Shown: positions 16,724 through 27,100, numbered from the stretch's first letter. The stretch: 64,000 nucleotides of DNA from Cryobacterium sp. Y57 (GCF_002929505.1 NZ_PJJL01000067.1:1-64000), one strand, 5' to 3'. Program-made: numbers and translations. The notes: generated by a model from the sequence alone, not told the origin.

Positions 16724-17394
16724 GAGCGTGCCCCGCTCAGGGCTGCTGGCAGAAAATCGGTGTCCTGCAGGCGAGCGGATGCCCGCACCCCCGCGAAAGC
16801 ACGCGCGAAGCGCGTGCGAGGGGCGACCGAGGCGACGGTGTGGGCATCCGTTATGGTGTCGATGTCGGTGAGTGTCGGCAGGAGGCGTACGCTGAGTCCG
16901 GCCTCGTCGAGGCGTCGCAGCTGGTGGGCGCCGGTGTCGGGGCGGCTCATCGGGACATCGCGGAGCAGCGTTCCACTCGGGCTTTTCAAAGCGAGCGCCC
17001 AGAAGCCGCCGTCATCGGCCGGGCCGAACCAGGCGTCCGTTTCGTCGCTCCAATCCGTGAATACGGGGGCGAGCAGCTCAGCGCTGACCTGAGGGGTGTC
17101 CATTCCGAGCAGCAGAGTGGGCTCGGCGAGGGTGTCAAAGATGGCAGCGAGGCGTTCATCAAGGCTTCCAGCGCTCTGCGGCAAAATTTCCCACGCGGAT
17201 GCCTCCACCGGCGCAGTCACGCCGTCAAACGCCAGAATATGGCGCGTTGCCGGCAGTTCTGACGCAACGGCGAGAGTGTCAGCGAGGCTGGCGGCGGCGA
17301 GTTGCGCAGCCTGCTCGAGCGAGAGCGGCGGGTGCAGCCGGGTCTTGACCTTGCCGGGCAGGCATTCCTTGGCAATGACGACGATCGCGGTCAT
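16720..17394 (-). CDS. DUF2064 (TIGR04282-type) nucleotidyl/glycosyltransferase
   Basis: 224 residues, MobA/CofC-like fold. Shows AIVVIAKECLPGKVKTRLHPPL (the family KTRL signature), LLLGMDTPQ (metal-binding Asp) and FGPADDGGFWALAL. Members are named arsenosugar glycosyltransferases from context in other genomes; a nucleotidyltransferase or sugar transfer reaction is likely, but the substrate is unproven. The ATGA overlap with the upstream GT2 and GTGA overlap with the downstream methyltransferase indicate one translationally coupled operon. Confidence 0.88.
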   Translation of the reverse strand: MTAIVVIAKECLPGKVKTRLHPPLSLEQAAQLAAASLADTLAVASELPATRHILAFDGVTAPVEASAWEILPQSAGSLDERLAAIFDTLAEPTLLLGMDTPQVSAELLAPVFTDWSDETDAWFGPADDGGFWALALKSPSGTLLRDVPMSRPDTGAHQLRRLDEAGLSVRLLPTLTDIDTITDAHTVASVAPRTRFARAFAGVRASARLQDTDFLPAALSGARS

Positions 17395-18113
17395 GAGCGG
17401 GCCTCGTTCCGGATGCTGGGGCCGATGTTGTCGGCGGTGGCTGGTCTTCTGCGGTCGGTATTGAGCAGCGCGGACATGTCCGTGATGGCGGTGAGGGTAC
17501 CGCGCACGGTTCCGGTCACTTTGCTACGGCCGACGCGCGGTGCATACGGGGTATCGACTTCACAGATGCGCCAGTTGGCCGCTGCGGCGCCGAGAAACAT
17601 CTCCAGCGGATACCCGCTCCGGCGATCGATGAGGTCGAGGGCGAGAAGGTGTTCGCGGCGCGCCGCTCGCATAGGGCCAAGGTCATGAATATTCACACCT
17701 GTTGTTCGGCGCAGTCGCCAGGAAAGATAGGTATTTGCCAGACGGGCGTGCGGAGGCCAGGCGTTGCGGGTGGTGGGGCGGCGGCGTCCAAGCACAAGAT
17801 CAGCCTCGTCAGCAATGATCGGGTCGACCACGAGCGGCAGGTCGCGGGGGTCCATCGAGGCGTCGGCGTCGCAGAAGGCCACGATCGGAGCCGTGGCGGC
17901 CAGGAGACCGGCGTGGGCGGCGGCACCGAATCCGCGACGACTTTCGTGCACGACCTCCGCGCCGAGACTACGGGCGAGTTCGGCCGATCCGTCGGTCGAG
18001 CCGTTGTCGACAACGATCGCGCGGTAGCCGACCGGCATGCGTTCGAGAATCCAGGGCAGGGCCTGCACCTCATTCAGGCAGGGCAACACAACGTCTACCC
18101 GAAAATTGATCAT
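17391..18113 (-). CDS. GT2 family glycosyltransferase, first gene of orphan operon
   Basis: 240 residues, dolichyl-phosphate-mannose-synthase-like GT2 without membrane tail. DVVLPCLNE opens the Rossmann-like fold, VVDNGSTDGS binds nucleotide, FCDADASMDPRD carries the metal DxD, and RRSGYPLEMFLGAA follows. It may load a sugar on a lipid or small acceptor. TAAGTT six bases before the ATG at 18113 suggests a leaderless operon promoter. It is divergent from the response regulator 253 bp away, which is a candidate regulator. Confidence 0.87.
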   Translation of the reverse strand: MINFRVDVVLPCLNEVQALPWILERMPVGYRAIVVDNGSTDGSAELARSLGAEVVHESRRGFGAAAHAGLLAATAPIVAFCDADASMDPRDLPLVVDPIIADEADLVLGRRRPTTRNAWPPHARLANTYLSWRLRRTTGVNIHDLGPMRAARREHLLALDLIDRRSGYPLEMFLGAAAANWRICEVDTPYAPRVGRSKVTGTVRGTLTAITDMSALLNTDRRRPATADNIGPSIRNEARS

Positions 18114-18119
18114 TAGGCG

Positions 18120-18125
18120 AACTTA
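18120..18125 (-). promoter_or_regulatory. -10 box TAAGTT of the GT2 operon
   Basis: TAAGTT, spacer CGCCTA, then ATG at 18113 on the minus strand: leaderless arrangement. Confidence 0.45.
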
Positions 18126-18354
18126 GGCGGGATATCTGAGTTTGCGGGGTGAAAGATATTACGAAGCACAGAAGAAAGCTGGGAAACCCGTCTGGAGAGC
18201 GTTCCGCGGCGGTCGGATGACTTTGCCGGGTGTGCGTGCAGCGCTTGCGTCACCCCGGCGACCGAGCCCCGGTTCCCCACTCGGGCTCACGCCGGCCCGT
18301 CCCGGGGGTCAAGCATCCGCTCAACTGGTGCGCGCGCTGCGACGGCGGCACGCT

Positions 18355-18360
18355 TAGTCT
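18355..18360 (+). promoter_or_regulatory. -10 box TAGTCT of the two-component operon
   Basis: TAGTCT, six G residues, then the GTG at 18367. This supports both a leaderless mRNA and the choice of GTG as start. Confidence 0.5.
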
Positions 18361-18366
18361 GGGGGG

Positions 18367-19137
18367 GTGCCTCCCTCCCAACATTTTGCGCAGCCCCAAA
18401 CAGATGCCCCCGCTGGCCGTCGCGTGCTCGTCATCGAGGACGACCCGATGGTATCTGAGGTGGTCGGGCGGTACCTGCGCGCCGCCGGATTCGTCGTGGA
18501 TGAAGCCACCGACGGGCTCGCCGGTCTGCGCCAGGCCGAAATTGCCCTGCCCGATCTGGTGGTGCTGGACCGTATGCTGCCGCTGCTGGACGGTATCGAG
18601 GTATGCCGGCGGATCCGCATGAACTGGGGTGCGTTACCGGTGATCATGCTGACCGCGCTCGGCGAAGAGGAACACCGCATCGAGGGCCTCGAAGCTGGCG
18701 CCGACGACTACCTGGTGAAGCCGTTCTCGCCGCGGGAACTCGTGCTACGGGTGCAGTCGGTGCTGCGGCGAAGCAACACCGAATACATTCCGGAGGGGAT
18801 TCTCGATGTCGGCGAATTCTCGCTCAACCTGGCCGCGCACGAGATTCGATTACGCGGCCAGCCGCTCGTGCTCACCGCCCGCGAGTTCGATTTGCTCGCC
18901 TATCTCATCTGGCGGCCGTCGAAGGTACTGACCCGCGAGGAGTTACTCCGTTCGGTCTGGGGCTGGGAGTTCGGCGACCTGTCCACGGTGACCGTGCACG
19001 TGCGGCGGTTGCGGGAGAAGATCGAGGCCGACCCGGCGCATCCGCTTCTCGTCACGACGGTGTGGGGGGTCGGATACCGGTTCGATCCGGTTCCGCTCGG
19101 CGCCAGCGAAGGCAGCGTGGATGACGGGTTGCGATGA
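18367..19137 (+). CDS. OmpR-family response regulator
   Basis: 256 residues. The receiver domain (about 19-135) has [10 protein letters not shown] acidic residues, phosphoacceptor Asp in [13 protein letters not shown], and the Lys of [11 protein letters not shown]. The DNA-binding winged helix (about 150-245) includes [16 protein letters not shown] and [16 protein letters not shown] transcription factor controlled by the kinase encoded next, to which it is coupled by an ATGA overlap. It is divergent from the GT2 operon and may control it and the Mo oxidoreductase set (inference). GTG start chosen from the TAGTCT box. Confidence 0.93.
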   Translation: MPPSQHFAQPQTDAPAGRRVLVIEDDPMVSEVVGRYLRAAGFVVDEATDGLAGLRQAEIALPDLVVLDRMLPLLDGIEVCRRIRMNWGALPVIMLTALGEEEHRIEGLEAGADDYLVKPFSPRELVLRVQSVLRRSNTEYIPEGILDVGEFSLNLAAHEIRLRGQPLVLTAREFDLLAYLIWRPSKVLTREELLRSVWGWEFGDLSTVTVHVRRLREKIEADPAHPLLVTTVWGVGYRFDPVPLGASEGSVDDGLR

Positions 19138-20285
19138 ACGCTGAAATGTTTGCGACCGTCGTCGCCATCGCGCTAGGCTGCGCGCTCGTCGTGGGGGCGC
19201 TCGCCCTGCTGACACTACGCCTGCTGTCGCGGGGGTCGCTCGTGATTCAGGTGGTCATCGTCGCGTTCGCGACCATTGCATCGGTGGTCAGCGGAATGTC
19301 CGCGGTGGCGTCGCTCATGTACATATCGGCGCACGACCTGAACATGTTCTACACGGTGGCCGTCGTCGCCGGGATCGTGTCGCTCGTGATGGCCGCGGTG
19401 CTGGGGCGTTCACTCGCGCGCGACAACCAGTATTTTCGGGCCGCAGCGGCAAGCATCGGCCGCGGCGAAGCCGTCACATCCCCGGACCGGCATACGAGTA
19501 CGGAGTTCGCCTCGCTCGCCGGGGAACTGGCCGCGACGGCCGATCGGCTGACCGAATCCCGCAAGCGGGAGGAACGCATGGAAGCGTCGCGCCGTGAAAT
19601 CGTAGCGTGGATCTCGCACGACCTCCGCACGCCCCTCGCCGGTATTCGCGCCATGGCCGAGGCCCTCGAAGATGGCATGGCACCCGACCCCGAGCGCTAC
19701 TACGTGCAGATCCGCGGGCAGGTCGACCGGCTCAGCGGCATGGTCGATGACCTGTTCGAGCTGTCTAGGATCCACGCCGGGACCCTCCAGCTCAACCTCG
19801 AACGGGTCGCCCTGTATGACTTGATCAGCGACACAATCGCCGATCTCGCGCCGGTCGCCCTCGCAAAATCCCTCCACCTGCGATTCGAGGGCGAGCGCGG
19901 TCTCACGCTGCAGGCGGATGCCCGCGAACTCGCCCGCGCGGTCGGCAACCTGGTCATGAACGCCATTCAGCATTCCCCGGCCGGGAGCGCCATCGTTGTC
20001 TCGGTCACCGCGCACGACGACGGGCGGGCGGTGATTTCGGTCGTCGATGCGGCCGGAGGCATTCCCGAGCGGGACCTTGGCCGGGTGTTCGAAGCCGGCT
20101 GGCGAGCGAGCGAGCCGCGCACCGCGTCCGCTTGCGGAACCGGCGCCGGCCGCAGCGGCGGTGCCGGGTTGGGCCTTGCGATCGTCGAGGGAATCGTGCG
20201 AGCTCATGCCGGGCAGGTGACCGTGACCAATGTTGAGAACGGATGCCGGTTTGAGCTGCTGTTGCCGCAGCATCCGCTGGCGTGA
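19134..20285 (+). CDS. Sensor histidine kinase
   Basis: 383 residues. Three helices (about 7-29, 36-58 and 70-92) are joined by very short loops, so there is no periplasmic sensor domain and the signal is probably sensed in or near the membrane. A HAMP-like linker follows, then HisKA with IVAWISHDLRTPLAG (phospho-His), the N box NLVMNAIQHSP, and G boxes DAAGGIP and GGAGLGLAIVEGIV. It phosphorylates the upstream-encoded regulator. An Ala/Gly-rich insertion lies between the two G boxes. Confidence 0.92.
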   Translation: MNAEMFATVVAIALGCALVVGALALLTLRLLSRGSLVIQVVIVAFATIASVVSGMSAVASLMYISAHDLNMFYTVAVVAGIVSLVMAAVLGRSLARDNQYFRAAAASIGRGEAVTSPDRHTSTEFASLAGELAATADRLTESRKREERMEASRREIVAWISHDLRTPLAGIRAMAEALEDGMAPDPERYYVQIRGQVDRLSGMVDDLFELSRIHAGTLQLNLERVALYDLISDTIADLAPVALAKSLHLRFEGERGLTLQADARELARAVGNLVMNAIQHSPAGSAIVVSVTAHDDGRAVISVVDAAGGIPERDLGRVFEAGWRASEPRTASACGTGAGRSGGAGLGLAIVEGIVRAHAGQVTVTNVENGCRFELLLPQHPLA

Positions 20286-20414
20286 CGGGGGTTGGTTGCT
20301 CAGTCAGGAACACGAGGTGCGGCGCACCCGGGCACGCCCGAAAGATAAGCGGCAGCCTGGGACATTCCCCTCGGATTGCGTGAATCGGCCCTCGAGTGTG
20401 GGCGGGGGGCGCGG

Positions 20415-21545
20415 TCAGGGGCGTACTGCTGCGCGCAGCGGAGCCGTGGCGAACTCACGCATACCGTCTTCGAACGAGACCTGTGCCGACCAGCCGAGTT
20501 CGGTGCGCAAGCGCTCGGAGGATGCGGTGATGTGCCGCACATCGCCGAGCCGATACTGCCCGGTCACGATCGGGGCCAGGCCACCGGCCGCAGCAGCGAG
20601 GGCGGTGGCCATGTCCCCGATGGTGTGCACAATTCCGCTGCCGACGTTGAATGGGCGTACAACTCCGGAATGCGTTGATCCCTCAGGAGCGGTGAACTCC
20701 AACGCGGCCACGTTAGCCGCGGCAACATCGCGCACATGCACGAAGTCGCGGCGCTGGCGCCCGTCTTCGTAGACCCGCGGGGCCTCACCGCGCTCGATGG
20801 CCGACCGGAACAGCGACGCGACTCCTGCATAGGGCGTGTTCTGCGGCATGCCCGGACCATAGACATTGTGATATCGCAGGGCGGCAACGCGCCCGCCGGT
20901 CGATCGAGCCCAAGCCGTGGCGAGGTATTCCTGGCCGAGTTTGCTGCTCGCGTAAACGTTGCGCGGGTCGAGCGGATCAGTTTCACTCACCAATACGGGT
21001 TCGAGCGCCTGCCCGGTCTCGGGATCGAGGGGGTCAAAGCGTCCGGCGTCGAGGTCGCACGCGAGGCGCGGGCCCGGCCGGGTGGGTCCGTTCGGACCAC
21101 GGTAGCTGCCCTCGCCGTAGACCACCATGGACGACGCCAAAACCAGGCGACGGATACCGCGCTCGGCCATCGCGGCCAGCAACACCGCCGTTCCTACCTC
21201 GTTGCTGTGTACATAGTCGGGGGCATCGGCAAAGTCGACGCCGAGGCCCACCTTGGCGGCTTGGTGGCACACCACGTCGACGCCTGCGAGGGAGCGGGCG
21301 ACCGTGGCAGGGTCGGTGACATCGCCGTGCACGAACTCCACGCGCGAGTCGAGCCCCGCCGGACGAGCGTTCCCGACCCCAAGCCCCCATTTCGAAGCCG
21401 GAACCGGGGGAAGCACCGAGGCAGGGCCGTGCACGTCGGCACGCAGGGAGTCGAGCACGCGCACCGTGTAGCCGTGGGCAAGAGCGGCATCGACGATCGC
21501 GGACCCGATGAAGCCCGCGCCCCCGGTGATGAGCACGACGGTCAT
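20415..21545 (-). CDS. NAD-dependent epimerase/dehydratase (extended SDR)
   Basis: 376 residues. Rossmann motif TGGAGFIGSAI at the N-terminus, catalytic LASSMVVYGEG and YASSK, and RRDFVHVRDVA typical of nucleotide-sugar epimerases. An insertion of about 30 residues rich in Asp and Pro lies between the VYG and YxxxK motifs. Its sugar substrate is unknown. The ATG overlaps the stop of the MTA phosphorylase gene (ATGA), an unusual partner. It converges on the histidine kinase. Similar epimerases accompany the GT2/DUF2064/methyltransferase set in other actinobacteria as far as I recall. Confidence 0.85.
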   Translation of the reverse strand: MTVVLITGGAGFIGSAIVDAALAHGYTVRVLDSLRADVHGPASVLPPVPASKWGLGVGNARPAGLDSRVEFVHGDVTDPATVARSLAGVDVVCHQAAKVGLGVDFADAPDYVHSNEVGTAVLLAAMAERGIRRLVLASSMVVYGEGSYRGPNGPTRPGPRLACDLDAGRFDPLDPETGQALEPVLVSETDPLDPRNVYASSKLGQEYLATAWARSTGGRVAALRYHNVYGPGMPQNTPYAGVASLFRSAIERGEAPRVYEDGRQRRDFVHVRDVAAANVAALEFTAPEGSTHSGVVRPFNVGSGIVHTIGDMATALAAAAGGLAPIVTGQYRLGDVRHITASSERLRTELGWSAQVSFEDGMREFATAPLRAAVRP

Positions 21546-22492
21546 GCGATCTCCGATGCCACGGCACGTGCCAGCACGGCGTCGACCTGAGCCGGGTCGA
21601 TGAGCTCACGGGGGATGAAGTCCGTCGGCAGGGCACGCAGGATCCCGTCGATCGCGGCCAGGATGCGTGGCTGGGCGTCGCGGAGGCGACGGAACACGGC
21701 CGACGCGGTGACGGCATCCGTCGCGCTGGAGGTTGTGACGACGGATGGTGTCGGGCTGCCGGAATCAGCGGCGGCAACCGGGGCCAGACCGGCGTCGGCG
21801 TCGGTTACGAACGACAGGTTGACCGTGCCCATGTTGAGTTCGCCGGCCAGTACGATCTCAGGGTAGGCGGTCATGTTGACGATGTGCGCGTCGATCGACC
21901 GGAACCAGACCGACTCGGCGCGGGTCGAGAAGCGCGGGCCCTGAATAACGACGACGGTTCCGGTCGGCGCGAAGTTCTCCCCGAGGTCCTCGAGCGCGCG
22001 CACGGCATAGCCGCGTAGCGAGGGGTCGAACGGGTCGGCGGCTGAGAGGTGCTGCACCGATTCCCGGTCGTAGAACGTGTCGGGGCGGCCGCTCGTGCGG
22101 TCGATGAACTGATCGGTGACCACGAGCAGCCCCGGCGCGTACTCCGGCGTGACGCCGCCGACAGCCGACGAGGAGATGATCGCGCGCACGCCGATCGAGG
22201 CGAGAGCCCAGATGTTAGCGCGGTAATTGATCCGGTGCGGGGCGACGCTGTGGCCACTGCCGTGCCGCGGCAGGAACGCGACGCGGCGACCGGCGCGCAG
22301 GCCGATCGTGACCGGAGCGGTTCCGTAGGGCGTCTGCACCTGGTGCGTGACGGCGCCGGATGGGTCGATGAGTTCGTAGAGTCCGGAGCCGCCGATGACG
22401 GCGATCTCTGCCCGGGCGGTCGGGTCGATCACAGGGTCAGCCAAAGAATCGGCCACGGGGTCAGCCAACGAGGCAGTCGGGTCAAGCGTCAC
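21542..22492 (-). CDS. mtnP: 5'-methylthioadenosine phosphorylase
   Basis: 316 residues. Phosphorolysis of MTA to adenine and methylthioribose 1-phosphate, a cytosolic step of methionine salvage. Motifs are AVIGGSGLYEL (phosphate loop) at about 31, RHGSGHSVAPHRINYRANI, IISSSAVGGV and NMTAYPEIVLAGEL. An Ala/Thr/Ser-rich insertion of about 30 residues follows FVTDADAG and is probably a surface loop. The GTG at 22492 has GGGAG six bases upstream; the frame is open to 22783, but that part runs through the GC-rich hairpin region. Coupled to the downstream epimerase by a four-base overlap. Confidence 0.88.
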   Translation of the reverse strand: MTLDPTASLADPVADSLADPVIDPTARAEIAVIGGSGLYELIDPSGAVTHQVQTPYGTAPVTIGLRAGRRVAFLPRHGSGHSVAPHRINYRANIWALASIGVRAIISSSAVGGVTPEYAPGLLVVTDQFIDRTSGRPDTFYDRESVQHLSAADPFDPSLRGYAVRALEDLGENFAPTGTVVVIQGPRFSTRAESVWFRSIDAHIVNMTAYPEIVLAGELNMGTVNLSFVTDADAGLAPVAAADSGSPTPSVVTTSSATDAVTASAVFRRLRDAQPRILAAIDGILRALPTDFIPRELIDPAQVDAVLARAVASEIA

Positions 22493-22595
22493 AAGCGGCT
22501 CCCAGCGGGTTACATGTCTAGTGTTCAGTGTGCCATCGAAAGCTGCACACCACGGCAGCCAGCCGCTGCCACACAGGCTCCTCACACGTTCCGGG

Positions 22596-22663
22596 CCTGG
22601 GCCCCGTCCGCGGGCCCAGGTTATAAACGGGGCCCGGGGCCCGGGCCCAGGCCCAGGCCCCGT
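22596..22663. repeat. GC-rich hairpin pair, repeat copy 3
   Basis: Two adjacent inverted repeats: CCTGGGCCC/GGGCCCAGG (22596-22604, 22612-22620) and ACGGGGCC/GGCCCCGT (22627-22634, 22656-22663). It shares GGGCCC and GGCCCCGTCC words with the copies near 141 and 15912. It lies just after the DUF5719 stop and may terminate that transcript. Confidence 0.65.
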
Positions 22664-22673
22664 CCGCGGAGAA

Positions 22674-24131
22674 CTAGTGCGAGTAGACGCGGATCGAGGA
22701 CGCCAGCGGCCCGGGCGGGTTGAGGGCGAAGGACGACAGCACCCCGTCGCCGGAGTAGTCCACGAGCGCCCAGAGTTCCACACCGCCGCTCACAACGTAA
22801 GTCGCTCCGCCAGACACCGGTACCGTGGCGCTGGCCCCGGCGTCGATCTGGAGGTCGACCGGGGTGCCTTCGTCGGGCGTGAGGGTGAGTACGGCATCCG
22901 CTGCCCCGCCGTTGACCAGGTGCAGGGTCGGCGATGGACCGGCGGCCACGGCTACGGCGAATGAACCGACTAGCGGTGCCGAAGCGGAGAACCAGCCGAA
23001 GTCCTTTCCGCCGGCACTGTCGGTGGCGGTGCGCGCCGCCGCGACGATTGGCTCGTCGGAGCGCAGGTGCACGGAGAAGCTGCCTACGGCCAGCGGCGCA
23101 AGCGGAATCTCGGTGGCGATGCCGGGTTCGACGTTAACCTGGGTCGACGTTCCCTCTGCGGTGCCATCAGCACTCGTCACGCCGATCTGCACCGTCGCCG
23201 CTTTGGAGCCCGGCACGAATACCCGAATCGACGGGGTGTCGGCGTTGAAACCCTCACCCGTCGTGACTGTCTCAGCGCTGACGGCCGCCATCACGCGCAC
23301 CCCGGCAATGATCTGATCGGTGGCGGGTGTCGCGGTGACACCGACGATTTCGACTCCGCCCGGTTCGATGCCTCGAATGCTGCTCTGCTCCAGTGACGCT
23401 GCCACCTGGCCACCGCGCGATGACACCTGCAGCACCGATGATTTCAGGTTCGGCGCGAGGCCGGCCAGTGAGATGACCCGCTGCTCCCCCGGCTGCACCA
23501 GAATGCCGGTCGCTCCGGGCGCGTCGACGAGGCCACTCTCGCCGAAGACCATCACGTCGACGGTCGCGAGCACGGGGGTCGGGTTGCTCAGCAGCAGCAG
23601 GCTGGTGCTTCCGATATCGGTCGACCCACCGACGATCCAGCTGTCGCTGACCGCTTCAGCGCAGGCAGCGACGGCGAGTCCGCCAATGGTGTCGGTGGCG
23701 GCAACCTGCGACTGGCTGCCGGCCACTAGTGGCGGCACGGTGGCACCATTCTGCACGGGAACGGTCAGCAGTAACGGCGGCTGACGACTGTTCGAATCGT
23801 CGACGGCGGTGATCTCGGTCACCTGCGGCCGAATCTGTTGCAGCGACACCGCGTCAACGGCGCCGTACACAGCGGATGCCGCCCCTACACTCGACGCCGA
23901 CTGCGCCTTTGTCGAGTCCTCGGCGAGGGTCAGGAGCGGCCCGGGACAGACCCGCTGCTGCTCACTCGGCAGGGGCAAGATCTCACTGGATTGCGGGTCG
24001 CGCTCGATGGTCGGCAGGGTCACGAGCGTGGCCGCGCCGAGCGTTGCAACAACGACGGCGATGCCGACGAGGCCGAGCACACCGCGTCCGGTCCGGCCGC
24101 CGATGCGGGCAAGTTGGCTTTTATCGGGCAT
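22674..24131 (-). CDS. DUF5719 membrane-anchored exported protein
   Basis: 485 residues. One helix at about 15-40 (GLVGIAVVVATLGAATLVTL) anchors a long extracytoplasmic region of repeated beta-strand segments with Ala/Gly/Thr/Val bias, as in DUF5719 proteins. Segments such as LLLLSNPTPVLATVDVMVFGE and TVPVSGGATYVVSGG look like small Ig-like units. Function is unknown; it consistently follows a large GT2 membrane protein in actinobacteria, suggesting a joint surface-glycan role. The ATG at 24131 overlaps the upstream gene by 11 bases. An in-frame ATG at 24164 is less likely. Confidence 0.82.
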   Translation of the reverse strand: MPDKSQLARIGGRTGRGVLGLVGIAVVVATLGAATLVTLPTIERDPQSSEILPLPSEQQRVCPGPLLTLAEDSTKAQSASSVGAASAVYGAVDAVSLQQIRPQVTEITAVDDSNSRQPPLLLTVPVQNGATVPPLVAGSQSQVAATDTIGGLAVAACAEAVSDSWIVGGSTDIGSTSLLLLSNPTPVLATVDVMVFGESGLVDAPGATGILVQPGEQRVISLAGLAPNLKSSVLQVSSRGGQVAASLEQSSIRGIEPGGVEIVGVTATPATDQIIAGVRVMAAVSAETVTTGEGFNADTPSIRVFVPGSKAATVQIGVTSADGTAEGTSTQVNVEPGIATEIPLAPLAVGSFSVHLRSDEPIVAAARTATDSAGGKDFGWFSASAPLVGSFAVAVAAGPSPTLHLVNGGAADAVLTLTPDEGTPVDLQIDAGASATVPVSGGATYVVSGGVELWALVDYSGDGVLSSFALNPPGPLASSIRVYSH

Positions 24132-27100
24132 TGTCGCCCTCCACGGAATCGGCGGTGCCACCATCAGGTGCTTCCAGTTTGGTGCCGACGCCGGTTTCCC
24201 GGTCTATCGCGAGGTCCGCTTCAAGGTCGGTACCGAGCGGCATTTCCCGGTCGGTATTCAGGTCAGACGCCACCGATCCCTTCGCCCGCCGCACCCGTTT
24301 GGGCTTCTGTTTGGCGTCAGCGCGGGCCGCCCGCCGAATCGCGTCACGATTAGCCTGCCGCACGGCTTCACGGCCGGCGCCGATCGGCAGCGACAACAGC
24401 ACCGCGCTGCCCACTACGGCGAAAGCGATGAGCAGGGTCACAAACCCGAAGACGCCGCCGGCGCGAACCGGTATGGGCACAGACGCCGCAGTATCCGTTT
24501 CGCCGAACTGCCACAGGCGGCCGAACTCGGTGTCGCCGACCGGAGCCAGCGCCGAGTTGCCATCGAGGGCGGTTTCGGTGCGCAATGCGGTGTCGGCGGC
24601 GTCGATGCCGGAACCGGCCGGCTGCAAGACGATAAAGCGGATGCCCAACTCGGCCAGGTCAGCGCTGGCATCGCGTCCGCTGCGCGAGGCCAGGTTGCCG
24701 GCGAGCTCCGCCAGCATTTTCTCACGGACGCTGAGGGTCTGGTCCGTGCTGTCCAGAGTGGATTGTTGGTTCAGGGTGGCGCCAACGCCGCGCTCGATCG
24801 ACGCGAGCAAGCCGCCATCGACCTGTGGGGTGAGCTTGAGCGTGCCGACCCGGTTGTCGATCTGAGCTTCAGCGGCAACGAAGGCCGGCTGGGTCTGCCC
24901 GTTTCCCTCGCGCACGACCGCAGTGCCGACGTGCAATGAACCAATAAGCGGGAGTACAACCACGGCCAGGGCGAGGGCTGCGACAGCGCCGGGCGTCGAC
25001 GCGAACCGGCGCAGCGAGCGCAGACCGATAATGAGGGCGCCGACCAGGCCGAGCCAGTACAGGCTGAGGCCGGCACCGGACCAGACGCGCACCGGTTCAG
25101 CTCCGATCGCGGCAAGCACGAGCTGGTTGGCGACGAGGGCCGTGCCCAAGCCGAGCAGCGCGACCAGCCAGGCGCCGCCGGCCAGACGCGCGCCGGGCAG
25201 CAGCAGCGCCAGCAGGGCGAGCACGGCCAGCGGCGCGAGCAGGATGGGCACGAACAGTTGCGGGTCGAAGCCGACGATCCCGAACCGGTCGAGCACAGCC
25301 GCCCAGCCGTCAGAGCCGGGCAGCCCGAGCAGCAGTTGCAGGGTGGGTGCGTGCGCGCTCGGCACGGGCAAGCCCGGGTCAGCGACGAGGGCCAGCCAGT
25401 CACTGCGCAGGCCCCGGTCGAGAATGAGCGGCAACGACAGAGCCAGCGCCGGCATTGGAATACCGATGAAGCGCATCACCCGACGGCCGGCCAGGGCCAC
25501 GCTGAACAGCCAGCCGACGAGCAGTGCTGGGGCCAGGGACGGCGCGCAGGCCACGACGGCAGCGAAGAGCAGGGCAGCGGATGCCGACGCCGACCAGGTG
25601 CGCGCGGCGGCGAACCAGGCAAAGAACAGCCAGGGCAGCAGTAGGTGCACGAGAATCGCGGCGGGGCGTCCGGTAGCGAGAGCGATCAGAAACGTCGGGG
25701 CCAGCACCCAGAGTGCGGCGGCGAGGGCCCGCAGGCTGCCGCGGTCGGTCAGTCGGGTTGCGGCCATCCACGCGCCGATTGCTGCGAGCGGAAAGGCCAG
25801 GGCATAGACCAGCACGAGCGCGAACGAGGGCGACCAGAACGCGATCGAGCCGAGCACGGCCACGACCGCGGCAAAAGGGTCGGCCGCTCCGACGAAGCCG
25901 AGTCCGAGATCGCGCCAGCCGTAGCCGACGCTTGCCCACAGTTCGGGCAGGCTCGGTGAGAGCGGCAACAGGCCGCCGCCGGTGAGGGTGTCGGCGCCGA
26001 GCAACGGCACCATCATGATGATTCCCACAACGGCCGCGGCGAGCATGGTCCAGGCGCCGCCGCCGGAGAAGAATCGAATTTCGGGCCGTTCGCCGTGCAG
26101 GCCGAACAGGCTCGCTTCACGCTTGAGCGCGTGCCGTCGGCGCACTTCGGCTGAGGGAACCCGCAGGGTCGCAATGGCATCCCAGCCGAGAGTTCGGGTC
26201 TTGGCGAAGGAACGGCGGGCATTACCAACACGCATTCCATTGAAAGCGGCGCCGAATGCCGCAGCGAATTCTCCGACAATCGCGCCCGGTTCTTTGCGCA
26301 GCAGTTGCCCGATTGATCGGAGAAAGGCGAGCGGCAGCAGAGACAGCCAGTGAAAAACCAGGGTCCAGGCCGGAGCGTAGACCAGGCGGCGATGCAGTTG
26401 GGCAGAGCGTTCTGCCCGTACCCGACGGCGACGAAGGCGCCCCCGTGAGGACTGGTTTGGTCCGGCAACACCGTCACCGGCCGATGCCACACGAGCGGCC
26501 GGTACGACCGATACCCGATACCCGGCCAGGCGTACGCGCACGCAGAAGTCGAGCGAGTCATCCACGGTCGGTAGTGCCGGGTCGAATCCCCCGAGCTGTT
26601 CCCAGACCATGTGGCGCACGAGCAGACCGCCGGCGCTGACGGCGAGTACGTCGCTCAGGCCGTCGTGCTGGCCCTGGTCGAGTTCACTCTCGACCAGGGT
26701 GACGGTGGCACCGGCCGGCGTCATCGACTCGCCGAAGTTGTGGATATATTCGCTGGCGATCCACTCCATCGCCTTGGGCCCGGCGACGGCTACCGAAGGG
26801 GCGATCTCGAGTGCGTCTACGAGCACCTCGAGCGCAGTCGGGTCGGGCGCGCTGTCTTGGGCGAGTAGCCAGAGCAGCTCGCGATCGTGCGTGGGCGGCG
26901 GCGTCACGCGCACGGCGGCAGCAATCGCCTGTCCAAAGTGCAGATCGGCGTCGGCGGCAATGAACTGCGTCGGCCCGAATTCGGCGAGCAGTTGCGCGGT
27001 CGCATCGCTCGAGCCGCAGTCGACGGTGATGACAATGTCGGGTTTACGGGTCTGTAGCGACAGCGCCTTGAGAGTTCGCTCAAGGTGTTTCGCGCCGTTT

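Noticed and set aside
15740..17262. Long plus-strand frames opposite the methyltransferase and DUF2064 genes
   Set aside because: The minus-strand genes have full family motifs and coupled overlaps; the plus frames are shadows.
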